DNA from: Bolinopsis microptera
Taxonomy: Eukaryota; Ctenophora; Tentaculata; Lobata; Bolinopsidae
Direction: 5' to 3'
Assembly: GCF_026151205.1 (NCBI RefSeq)
Contig: NC_087080.1
Span: 14,949,337-15,013,336, forward strand
DNA length: 64,000 nucleotides
A model generated the notes under the pieces. The model was not told where the DNA came from and made no database searches. It saw only the letters and a program-made list of their open reading frames with translations. A program made the translations under genes and the position numbers. Positions 34,001 through 42,700 of the stretch are shown one piece after another (the stretch's first letter is position 1; the number at the start of each line of letters is the position of its first letter).

Positions 34001-36009
34001 TACCTTATCTGCTTCACAAAACTGATTTCATGGGCGGCACTCAGCCTGTCATTCCGCCATATCTTCAATCAGTGTTTATGAACACTGAAGCCTGAGATCC
34101 CCAGGTATAAAACTGATGCAACATTATGAAATTCAATCAAGTTGATGAGCAGACGATCAACTTCAATTAGAAGCATCTTGATCGATGATCATTGATGTCT
34201 GTAAAACATAAACAGTGATAAAAGTAATCTAAAATATTGGCTATTACGCAACTTGAAAGTTGGAACGCGCACAATCGTACTCTCAAACCCTCGCTGTGTC
34301 TCAGAGAAATGATTAAACCCTCGATTATTTTCTGCTTTATGTTATTAGAATTGAGATATATCAAGTTTTATTCATAAGCCTTTCGTAAATTCCGGAAAGT
34401 ATAGCTTACAATAGATAGTACAACTATTATTACAAAAGTAATTTATCATATATCCCCTTGGTAGCTCAGTTGGCAGAGCGGAGGACTGTAACGGTTTCAA
34501 CCCTAGTAATCCTTAGGTCACCAGTTCAAATCTGGTTCGAGGGAACTTTTATTTTTGCCTTAAAGGATATTTAAGATCATAAGCATAAGATGTTAAGGCT
34601 GATTTGTATTACAGTTGGCATAAAAACATGTTTACGTCCGCAAAATTTAGTCCACTATTTAGTCCAAATTTTTGGCGTAAAACTTATTGACGCGAAAATT
34701 TTCGTTAAAATATTATGAGTCTAATTTCAATGTCTTTATCTCCGTGTTAGTATAGTGGTGAGTATACCCGCCTGTCACGCGGGTGACCAGGGTTCGATTC
34801 CCTGACATGGAGTTCTTTTGCATATTTTTTTCTGCATGATCATCATTCCGTTGATTACAAATGAATTACTTAGGTCAACTTTCGTTGTGAACATCTCCGT
34901 GTTAGTATAGTGGTGAGTATACCCGCCTGTCACGCGGGTGACCAGGGTTCGATTCCCTGACATGGAGTTCTTTTACATTCTTTTTTTCGCACAATAATCA
35001 TCTGTTGAGACTGCGCCTAGATTACCAATGAATTGTATGAGTCAACTTTCGATTTGATCATCTCCGTGTTAGTATAGTGGTGAGTATACCCGCCTGTCAC
35101 GCGGGTGACCAGGGTTCGATTCCCTGACATGGAGTTCTTTTGCATAATTTTTTTTTCTGCATGATCATCATTCCGTTGATTACGAGTGACGAATTAATTA
35201 ATTAGGTCAACTTTCAATTCGGACATCTCCGTGTTAGTATAGTGGTGAGTATACCCGCCTGTCACGCGGGTGACCAGGGTTCGATTCCCTGACATGGAGT
35301 TCTTTTACATTCTTTTTTTTCCGCACAATAATCATCCGTTGAGACTTTGCCTAGATTACAAATCGATTACATGAGTCAACTTTCAAAATGGACATCTCCG
35401 TGTTAGTATAGTGGTGAGTATACCCGCCTGTCACGCGGGTGACCAGGGTTCGATTCCCTGACATGGAGTTATTTTACATTTTATTTTACAGGGCAAGATC
35501 TACTCCACCAACGAAGGAAACGCTCAATACCTGGACAGCAAACTACAGAAGTACCTGAATGACTGCAAGTTCCCAAAAGACGGTGGTAAACCGAAAGCTG
35601 CTCGGTACGTCGGGTCGATGGTTGCGGATGTGCATCGCACTATTTGCTACGGGGGGGTTTTCATGTACCCGGCCAACTCAACCGCTGCCAACGGTAAACT
35701 GAGACTACTGTACGAGTGCAATCCCATGTCTTACATTGTAGAACAGGTACGACTAATGCAGTTACTATTTCCTTTAGTTTTTATCCTGTTTTTTACAGAT
35801 TTAGTATTAAATTCCATTTTTAAACAGAAACATAAGTTGTAAGCATACACAATTTCACGATTGCTTTTCAGGCTGGCGGGAAGTCCGTTACTGGGAGAGG
35901 TGACGAGAGGGTACTGGACTTGATACCCACGGGACTTCACCAGCGGTGTCCTATTTATCTAGGATCCTCCGATGACATTGATGTTATTTTGTCTTACCTC
36001 AATGAGTAA
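13082..36009 (+). CDS. FBP1: Fructose-1,6-bisphosphatase (3' five exons)
   Basis: This enzyme hydrolyses fructose 1,6-bisphosphate to fructose 6-phosphate, the committed cytosolic step of gluconeogenesis. Exons: 13082-13123, 18446-18599, 31739-31887, 35492-35746, 35872-36009. All have AG/GT borders and compatible phases, giving 245 residues and a TAA stop at 36007-36009. Visible signatures are VSEEN, the metal-site motif [23 protein letters not shown], the sugar-phosphate-site motif [12 protein letters not shown], and AGG before the C-terminus. Compared with human FBP1 (338 residues) about 90 N-terminal residues are missing. Their exons must be upstream of the window or undetected in the first 13 kb. 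The introns host seven tRNA genes and an antisense protein gene. Exon three has a duplicated 3' end (see findings). The symbol denotes the family; FBP1 and FBP2 paralogy cannot be resolved. AATAAA signals follow at 36539, 36551 and 36576. Confidence 0.95.
13918..13991 (+). tRNA. tRNA-Asn (GTT)
   Basis: The acceptor stem GCTTCCG pairs with CGGGAGC (one T-G pair). The A-box region TGGCGCAATCGGTTAG, the anticodon loop CTGTTAA (anticodon GTT) and the T-loop GGTTCAAGTCC are all canonical for eukaryotic tRNA-Asn. A TTTT terminator follows at 13997. The gene sits on the sense strand of an FBP intron. Confidence 0.96.
13992..15169. other. Intron sequence with a LINE remnant
   Basis: Apart from the reverse transcriptase remnant at 14462-14630, no feature is seen. 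The 121-codon minus-strand open frame at 14151-14516 is mostly in a different frame from that remnant and has no recognisable motif, so it is not called. Confidence 0.5.
14462..14630 (-). pseudogene. Non-LTR retrotransposon reverse transcriptase C-terminal remnant
   Basis: The minus strand encodes [20 protein letters not shown] followed by [11 protein letters not shown] and then a premature stop at 14462-14464. The FxxRxxRLWNxLPxxV pattern is the conserved end of non-LTR retrotransposon ORF2. Its sequence differs from the tail at 3373-3515, so it is a second family or subfamily. Upstream the frame is closed by a stop at about 14632. Confidence 0.75.
15170..17480. repeat. Roughly 185-bp repeat family in two opposed arrays
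   Basis: About three units in one orientation (15170-15640) and about five in the reverse orientation (16541-17480) flank a roughly 900-bp centre. Each unit contains CCCAGGGGCCACGCCCATCC, then ATCCAGGTAAAATCCAG, TTCCGGGGTAGGTGG and ACCATCAKAAAAA, or the complements. Spacing between CACGCCCATCC or GGGCGTGGCCC landmarks is about 182-200 bp. The whole looks like a large fold-back built from a satellite-like unit. Open frames at 16107-16507 and 16743-16940 are by-products. Confidence 0.88.
17481..18445. other. Intron sequence before the second visible FBP exon
   Basis: No repeat or gene-like structure stands out. It ends in the pyrimidine-rich FBP acceptor CCCCTCCCTCACAG. Confidence 0.5.
18625..18651. 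repeat. Poly-G tract
   Basis: Twenty-one consecutive G, one A, then five G begin 25 nt downstream of the FBP 5' splice site at 18600. On the transcript this could fold as a G-quadruplex. The length may be affected by assembly error. Confidence 0.85.
18701..20286 (+). repeat. 32-bp minisatellite, about 50 copies, splice-donor-like core
   Basis: Tandem copies of a 32-bp unit, TGGTTGATAGTCTAGTACTT followed by ATACTAGGTGAG. At each unit junction the sense strand reads AG-GTGAGT, a consensus 5' splice site. Four copies lack ATACTA, shortening the unit to 26 bp. The array starts 102 nt downstream of an FBP exon, in sense orientation. Confidence 0.95.
20287..21196. other. Intron stretch without features
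   Basis: A short hairpin (TTAACTCGG...CCGAGTTAG, about 20286-20320) follows the minisatellite. Otherwise nothing is recognised up to the stop codon of the antisense nested gene. Confidence 0.5.
21197..22097 (-). CDS. Putative small secreted cationic protein, nested antisense in FBP
   Basis: I do not recognise a family. Four minus-strand exons join in phase: 22034-22097, 21736-21903, 21396-21536, 21197-21255, giving 143 residues. All three introns have GT-AG ends (GTAAGA, GTACGT and GTAAGT donors; TTTCAG acceptors). The ATG at 22097 is preceded by an in-frame TAG. Residues 1-20 ([20 protein letters not shown]) look like a signal peptide. The rest has no cysteine, several dibasic sites (KRR, RR) and a Gly/His/Arg-rich segment including [20 protein letters not shown], ending [10 protein letters not shown]. 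Such composition fits a peptide-hormone precursor, a cationic antimicrobial protein or a matrix-binding protein; none is shown. It lies wholly inside an FBP intron on the opposite strand. The last exon is the least certain, because it is short and its frame rests on splice phase. Confidence 0.6.
22098..31738. other. Long FBP intron, largely featureless
   Basis: This 9.6-kb part of the 13.1-kb intron contains one hAT-type MITE (30009-30145). No coding exon is convincing; open frames up to 110 codons lack signatures. At 28740-28860 the GC content rises and a perfect CArG-like CCATATAAGG occurs near 28748, but no gene starts there that I can support. A tRNA-like B-box (GGTTCGAATCT, minus strand, about 27165) lacks a foldable cloverleaf. 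Confidence 0.5.
30009..30145. mobile_element. hAT-type MITE, copy 2
   Basis: A 137-bp element with CAGGGACAAAA...ATTTGTCCCTG ends, internal GCGAT motifs and exact 8-bp target duplications AGACGTTA (30001-30008 and 30146-30153). It is a relative of the element at 10694-10841. It is non-coding and must have been moved in trans. Confidence 0.92.
31861..31974 (+). repeat. 57-bp tandem duplication spanning an FBP exon end and splice donor
   Basis: The last nine codons of the third visible FBP exon plus 30 nt of intron are repeated exactly once, 57 bp downstream. Both copies contain the CCCGACTAAG-GTATTT exon/intron junction, at 31887/31888 and 31944/31945. The intervening 57 nt are open in frame. 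Confidence 0.93.
31975..33250. other. FBP intron stretch without features
   Basis: AT-rich sequence with no repeat array, exon or RNA gene that I can support. Confidence 0.5.
33251..33388 (+). promoter_or_regulatory. Nine tandem CRE/E-box motifs (15-bp repeat)
   Basis: TGACGTCACGTGTTA repeats nine times at 15-bp spacing; one copy (33326) has CACTTG instead of CACGTG. Each unit contains a palindromic CRE (TGACGTCA, the ATF/CREB site) overlapping an E-box (CACGTG). It lies in an FBP intron. CREB is a known regulator of gluconeogenic genes in vertebrates, so an intronic enhancer is conceivable, but the array may be only a minisatellite that happens to spell these sites. Confidence 0.6.
33389..34454. 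other. FBP intron stretch without features
   Basis: No repeat, exon or RNA gene is recognised before the tRNA-Tyr gene. Confidence 0.5.
34455..34544 (+). tRNA. tRNA-Tyr (GTA) with a 17-nt intron
   Basis: The A-box region GGTAGCTCAGTTGGCAGAGC, the anticodon GTA at 34488-34490, the T-loop AGTTCAAATCT and the acceptor stem pairing (CCCTTGG with TCGAGGG, two G-T pairs) fit tRNA-Tyr. A roughly 17-nt insertion (about 34492-34508) one base 3' of the anticodon is the canonical position for the intron found in eukaryotic tRNA-Tyr genes. A TTTTATTTTT terminator follows directly. Confidence 0.95.
34741..34812 (+). tRNA. tRNA-Asp (GTC), copy 1 of 5
   Basis: A 72-nt gene beginning TCCGTGTTAGTATAGTGGTG with anticodon loop CTGTCAC (GTC) and B-box GGTTCGATTCC. 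The acceptor ends are TCCGTGT and ACATGGA, plus the discriminator G. All five copies are identical across the mature region and are transcribed in the FBP sense direction. T-rich terminators follow. Confidence 0.97.
34896..34967 (+). tRNA. tRNA-Asp (GTC), copy 2 of 5
   Basis: Identical to copy 1. It starts 155 bp downstream of copy 1. Its 3' spacer (TTCTTTTACATTCTTTT, then CGCACAATAATCATC) matches that of copy 4 rather than that of copy 1. Confidence 0.97.
35063..35134 (+). tRNA. tRNA-Asp (GTC), copy 3 of 5
   Basis: Identical mature sequence. Its 3' spacer (TTCTTTTGCATA, then CTGCATGATCATCATTCCG) matches that of copy 1. The unit therefore duplicated as a two-gene block of about 320-335 bp. 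Confidence 0.97.
35228..35299 (+). tRNA. tRNA-Asp (GTC), copy 4 of 5
   Basis: Identical mature sequence, 165 bp after copy 3, with the same type of 3' spacer as copy 2. Confidence 0.97.
35397..35468 (+). tRNA. tRNA-Asp (GTC), copy 5 of 5, abutting an FBP exon
   Basis: Identical mature sequence. Its 3' end is only 23 nt from the FBP exon that starts at 35492. The T-rich trailer (TTATTTTACATTTTATTTTA, then CAG) must act both as Pol III terminator and as the polypyrimidine tract and AG of the FBP 3' splice site. Confidence 0.97.
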
Positions 36010-36792
36010 AATAATGAACTCGGTATTCTTTTAGTGTGAATTATTAAGTGTGACTTTTTCGAATCCTTGCACCATCATGTAATCCTGAAAATCATTCGGT
36101 TTGTAATTTTAATGCATTTATTAATTTAATGCTGATTATTTTTAAAGGTCTAACGAAATTTCATGTATAGATTTAGTTCTTAGACGTGTTGGTGAATTTT
36201 AGTTTTACTTGTTCAGACTTGACTTTGGAAAGTTACATGGTAAATACTAAGTGGACTGATTGTAGATACTAGATTCTAGATTGTGGTGGTGTAGCAACTA
36301 GCGCCATCAGGCACGTACAGATCCTCATATCATCAAAACGAAAACATTTAGATGTTGTGATGTCGTGCGCGAAATCGTGCTTTCCATGGAAAAGACTGCA
36401 ATTTTCTGGGGAATTAAGCCGCGCACGCAAGGTTACACTCAAGTTCATAGGTGAGGCAGAAGCTGCACGGAAAATTCAAACGCTCGAATAGTCGAATTAA
36501 GTATATAGAAATAGTACTCTGCATACAATTCAAATTCTAATAAAATATGTAATAAATATTTACAAAGACAGATTAAATAAACCGCCAAAAATTGTTAAGT
36601 AACGCGCATTTAGCCCCAATCTTACCTGCTTTAAAACGCGGTCCGACATTCATATTAATTCGCCGGAGGGCTTCAATTCTCAAATATAAATATTGCATCT
36701 CATGCGACAATTACAAGATTAAAAACCTCTGTCCAAACATTAAGCAACAAAATCATATTAAAACTTATCTAAAGTTAAAAACAAATCTGTGT
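36010..36792. other. FBP 3' UTR and convergent intergenic space
   Basis: FBP (+) and POLA2 (-) converge with 783 bp between their stop codons. Three plus-strand AATAAA hexamers at 36539, 36551 and 36576 suggest an FBP 3' UTR of about 550-590 nt that approaches or overlaps the POLA2 3' UTR. Short open frames here are not called. Confidence 0.6.
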
Positions 36793-39700
36793 TCAAATCT
36801 TAACAATATTGACGAAAGTAGAGTTAGTAATCTGTTCGGAGCCTTTCACGTATAACTTGAAATAAGTCCCCGAACCTTTCGCTAACTTTCCCGGATTAAT
36901 CACAACAGTATCTTGTACATTCTTCACAAAATACCTTAAATCTGAGGGTATCAACAGAATATTGGGTTTTGACTCGAAGAAAGCATGTTTGATGAAATGT
37001 GGGTAATCAATGTTTACATCTTCAGATGAAGGGTGCAGAGGGTAGAAGGTTTGTTGATGTAGCAAGTGTCCAGCTAGTCGACCCATTCTATCAGATCCGG
37101 GAGGGTGTGAGATCTGGGGATAGGAAATATTGTTAGACAGATGCTTGAAATAAGAAATTACGGACTTTGTTGTAACATTTCTTGGAAACGCTATCTTAAT
37201 CTTTAATTGAGACTGAGATTTCGCCTCATGAATTAAAGAACACATTTGGACAGTTTCCAATGGACACATCATATACAATATACATTATTACACAAACCCC
37301 AATAAAATTTTAATTGACCAATAAAATTTTAATTGAATAGTTTTAATAGATAACATCACAATTATAATCTGCGTGCCCCTCGGGGATGAATATTTTAACT
37401 TATTTCAATTATATGTATATTACTTTTGAGTAAACATTGGCTGGTACTACGGACCAGTCCCCCAATCAATCAATCATTATGATGTATAATGTATATATAA
37501 TACATTATAAAATATAAATCAAACAATTTCTAAACACCTCCTCGGAACTCAGATGAAACAAAACATCAGTGCTAGTCATAGCTAGAGAGACGCCGTTAAC
37601 CTCCAGTACACAGGGGTCAGCAGCGAAGGTGACAGTGGGTGAGGTTATTTTCATGTCTGGTGGAGGTTGAGGGTAGACAAAGTTACAGGCTGCATCACGT
37701 TGTGAGGGTACTATTACCAACTGAGGGAAAAGAGGGGTTCGGGAGTTTATTAAACCAGATAATTAATCGATTAAATGCAATCCCCACTTATTGGAAGTAT
37801 GGTAAAGGCAGTGAAGAGCCGATGTAAAACTATAATTGCGATAAAATGATCATATGTGATGTAAAAATTGTACACGTCGTTTCACTTCATTGTTAATAAA
37901 TATCCATTACAAGTATTTACATTGATAATTTCCATAAGAAGTGCCGCATCAGTATTGTCGAACAAGTAATCTAACGATATTGCTAAGCAAATACTAGCAA
38001 TACTATGCACTTGAACATTTATCTGAATTTACCTAGCATACACTACGTAAATTATGCACCACACACTTTTCACTTGAAATAATGTACGATATAATAAGCC
38101 ACAACAACACTAAACAACTTATTGTTTTAAACACGATGTTGTATCTCAATCATTCTTACATGAGTAGAATCAGGTATGTTCTGCTGAATGTGTCTAATCT
38201 GACTCTCGAACAGCTCCTCCAACGTCATCTCCCCCACATCACACTTCTCTACTTGGGGGTGTTTGACGTCCACAAAGGGGCCCAGCAGTATCAACACGTC
38301 CGGGAGTTCTTCTTTTACTTTCTGGAATGTTGCGGCGTTGAGGAGATATATCACGTACCAAATATAGTGTAACGCAAAAGAATGTAGTATACAATGTTGG
38401 TCATGTAAGGTAATATTGAGCACCCAAACATTCCAAGATACATCATCCAGCTTGTTTCCCATACCGGTCACTTTAGAGTTTAGTATAAGATTAAAAACCT
38501 AATATTGATATATTAATGAAATTCCAATCAATCAGCCGAGGGAATATTGGAAAGAAGAACATTTGGAATCACTTAAACTGTATATAATATGTTGAACTAA
38601 CAGTACAGTGATTGTGGCATTTGTCCAATTGTTAAGATTATTTAGTGATTGTGGCATTTGTCCAATTGTCAAGCTGCTAAGATCTCACAAACGAGCACCA
38701 CCAAAGTTTACAAGCTGTCTTGTTATAAGGTAGATTAGGTGTAACCCAGACAGCGAGACTTGCACTTGTAAAGTGGTATACAGATACATCTAGTGCATTT
38801 TGCACCTTACAGTGACTTCTACCATTACGGGAAGTACAAGAGATGAAGTGTGCACGTGGGCACTAGCTCCCACATCATAGCACACCACGTGCACAACACG
38901 TGCACAACACGTGCATTAATTCTATTGTATTGTCAATGAAAAGGTTATCGCCCGTTGTCTGATATGGGCGATCAATTTGGGTTGGATAAGGCACTTAGGA
39001 GCACGTTCTGTGCTGCATGATCACTTTCTTTGAAATTCAGCTCTATTATATCATAATTGGTGGTACTGTGGCGCACTGGCGCAGTGGTGGTAATGTTGTG
39101 GTAATGTTGTGGTACTGTGGTGGTACTGAGCTGTGGTGGTGCCAACTACTGTGTTAGCCTATTTCGTTAGCCTAGTTACATTTAATGTCAGCATATTTCA
39201 CGATACTACAGATACAGCTCAACGGGACATATATACAAAAAGCTTTTATGTCCTGGCCATGCTGTTTTGAAGCGATATCTGCTGACCCGGGTGATTGGTG
39301 AAATGTACAACTTTAGAAGTAGGCTAAAATTTTAATTTTTTGTTTTACCTTGTTTGGTCTGTAACTTCGTCATTTATTGTTCAATTATATAATCCTTTCA
39401 ATGGCGTCTTGTACGGATTGTTAGTAATATTCAGTAAAAAAATCAGCCAAAAAACGTTCAAAATGACTGAAAGATCGGTATAACAGTGACAGACTGAAGT
39501 TTTCAAAACTTTCGAAATAGGAATATTTATTTTTTCGAAAGTGAGTACCATCAAAAATAATTTTTAATGTATCAAATCTTATTGTTTTTATGTATACTTT
39601 CTTAATATGAAGTTAACAGCATGGCCAGGACATTTAAAAGCTTTTTGTATATGTCCCCTTAATGTTCAGAACAAATATTTCCGATATTTGAAGTGGGGTT

Positions 39701-42700
39701 TCCTAGAACAATTCAATTACGATTATCTAGAATATCTAGCACAGCGAATACACAAAAAGATAAGCTCATAATTTTATTACATAATATCATAGGTGGTATT
39801 GTATAGAGTCGACTACATTAGGGTTGGGTCAAATGGACAGCTAAATTACACAAGGTTCCAAAAATGTAAAATTTAATGGTAATACATTGATGTAAAATTT
39901 ATTTGAATTTTTAAATCTAAATTCAAAATCTAATTATTCGACTTCTACTGAATGTTACCGTAAGGAGATCTGCTAGGGGTTCATAAGAGAGACTGTCTTG
40001 AGAACTGTAGGGACCACAGGCTCCGAATATAGTTACAGGCTTGTCTGAAGTTATCACTTTCTTTTTTAGTGGCACAGGATCCAGAATCTTAGTTGGGATG
40101 AACTTGCGTCCTAAAATGGAATAATTCAATGACAGTTCAATATTACAAAATACATATCAAAGCAGCAACTTCCAATTAGGTTTATAATTGATTATCATCT
40201 TTTGGACTTTGGCCAGGAATGAATTTCCAGCGAACGTAATTCAACACAAACTGTGTTAAATTTGATTTATAATTATATGTATCTTGCTTGCTACTGACAA
40301 TCTGTATACAGTATAGTAAAGGTATAATAAATATATACTGACAATCTGTATAGTAAAGGTATCTAGTAAAGGTATTCCTTTTAAATAGATTCCTTTATTA
40401 GATAATATTCAGCTAATAAAGTGGTTCACTTACCAGATGGGTTAGTACCCTCAAGAGCCACTATCTGCCCAGGAAAGAGCGCGTATTTGTCCAAAGCTCG
40501 CAGATCAACCGAGACTCTCTTTCCATAACTCACATCAAGGGATCCCTCCAGGACAACCGAGGATGCGTTCATTTTACCTGGTGAAATGAAATAAGGTAAT
40601 GTCCCGCTCATATACGCGTGAAGAATATTGAAAATATAAGTTGCCAATGTGAGAACGGCTAGATGGATGGAACAGTTACTACAGTTACTACAGTTACTAC
40701 AGTTACTACAGTTACTACAGTTACTACAGTTACTACAGTTACTACAGTTACTACAGTTACTACAGTTACTACCGCTTCGCAAGAAGGCAAGAAGTCAGGG
40801 AACACCAGTGAGCTATATTATATACAATATTATCTATATAACCTTCTAAACATAGGGTCGGGGGTCGTGTCGAAACTTGAATACGCATTAAGAGGGACAT
40901 TTCCAAAGACATCGTCCAAATATAGTCAAATGAACAGTTCATTTTGTGCGTGGGTATTATTAAATCAAACTGGGGTCATTTATTTCATCATTTAAAGTAT
41001 TGGTTCCCGAATGCTCCACATCGCGTCGAACAGAACCACATTGGAGGTTTCATGTTTTTTGGATAGAGGATAAGATACATACTAGAAATGATACTTTTTT
41101 CAATTTATCGGAAAACTTTGATAATATTTCATAACATGAGATATCGATATTCGATATCGCTGCCTATAGATTATATTTTTTGTGTAATTGAATTGTACGT
41201 GTGATTTCCGATCCCGAACGATAAAAACTGTTAAATCCAGCCTCAACCTTCTGAGCCATTGTCCAGAAAACCAATTAATTCTATTCAGTATTCCGGCATA
41301 TCATAGCTTAGTTCACCTAGGACCCCCTAGCCTGCCGCTTAAAGTAATGATCAATGCGTTTTATAACTTACGATTGAAGAAACTTTGCGGAGCAAGATAT
41401 ACAAAATGTTAAAGGATTACACCGTTAAAAAAGAAAGAAAAAGATTAAAATATCACACTATATTACACTACACTACACTATATTACACTATATTACACTA
41501 TAATATTACACTATAATATTACACTATATTACACTATATACCACACTAACCAGTTGAATCACAGCAGACCCTGCCCACCACTCTACACTATACTACACTA
41601 TATTACACTACAATATTACACTATATTACACTATACTACACTATATTACACTAGTATATACCACACTAACCAGTTGAATCACAGCAGACCCTTCCCACCA
41701 CTCTACACTATACTACACTATACTACACTATATTAAACTATATTACACTATATATTACACTAACCAGTTGAATCACAGCAGACCCTGCCCACCACTCTAC
41801 ACTATACTACACTATATTACACTACAATATTACACTATATTACACTATACTACACTATATTACACTATATATTACACTAACCAGTTGAATCACAGCAGAC
41901 CCTGCCCACCACTCTACACTATACTACACTATATTACACTACAATATTACACTATATTACACTATACTACACTATATTACACTAGTATATACCACACTAA
42001 CCAGTTGAATCACAGCAGACCCTGCCCACCACTCGACACTCCCCTTGAGAAGGTTTAGCCAGGTTCTCAAACTGAACCCCGTGGTGTGTCGCCAACATCT
42101 CACCCATAATATCCAGATGCTCGTCCAGTGACTCTGCTTTGGCTGATAGCTGAGGGAGGATTATGTGGTTTAGACAGGGCTGAGACAGGGTGGTGACCGT
42201 CACAAATCTGACAAATCATGTAAGCATTTAACGTAAGTGGCGGTTTAAAAGGAAAACGGAAGTTGGCGACGAATATTGAAGAAGCATTTAAATGTTGGAC
42301 ATATTAGAAGCCTATTCCATCCATGATATTTAGATGTTAAGGTCGATTGTAGACAGACACATTTAAATATGTATGTCAGACGATCATATTGCTATAACAT
42401 GCTTTAATTTCATGCAGAGTGAAGACACTTTACTACCCACGAGACGAATCAAGGAACTCCTCAAAATAATACACGAGCTTTTAAAACAGCTTAACGCGAG
42501 CTTGACAGCTTCACACGAGCTTTGACACCAGGTCACTGGTTTTTAACGAAACATAGCTCTAAATATATTACCTTCTGGAACATATACTGGTATGGTTTGG
42601 TAAGAGCAGAGGAGGGGAGGGTGATCTTAACACCACCACCCTGTCCGGACCAATCCGTTACCGGATCTAATCCTCCTTCGTTAAACGTGTTCACTATATC

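Noticed and set aside
34741-35468. Regular repeat with spacers that could be mistaken for a CRISPR-like array
   Set aside because: The 72-nt repeats are complete tRNA-Asp genes with A and B boxes, and the genome is eukaryotic.
40426-40995. Open frames with Asn-Cys-Ser, Leu-Leu-Gln and Thr-Val-Thr repeats
   Set aside because: Products of the 9-bp array in POLA2 intron 5. Only the part at 40434-40577 (minus) is a real POLA2 exon.
41554-42058. Repetitive Tyr/Leu/His-rich open frames on the plus strand
   Set aside because: Produced by the ACTATATTACACT tandem repeat and the duplicated POLA2 exon end on the other strand.
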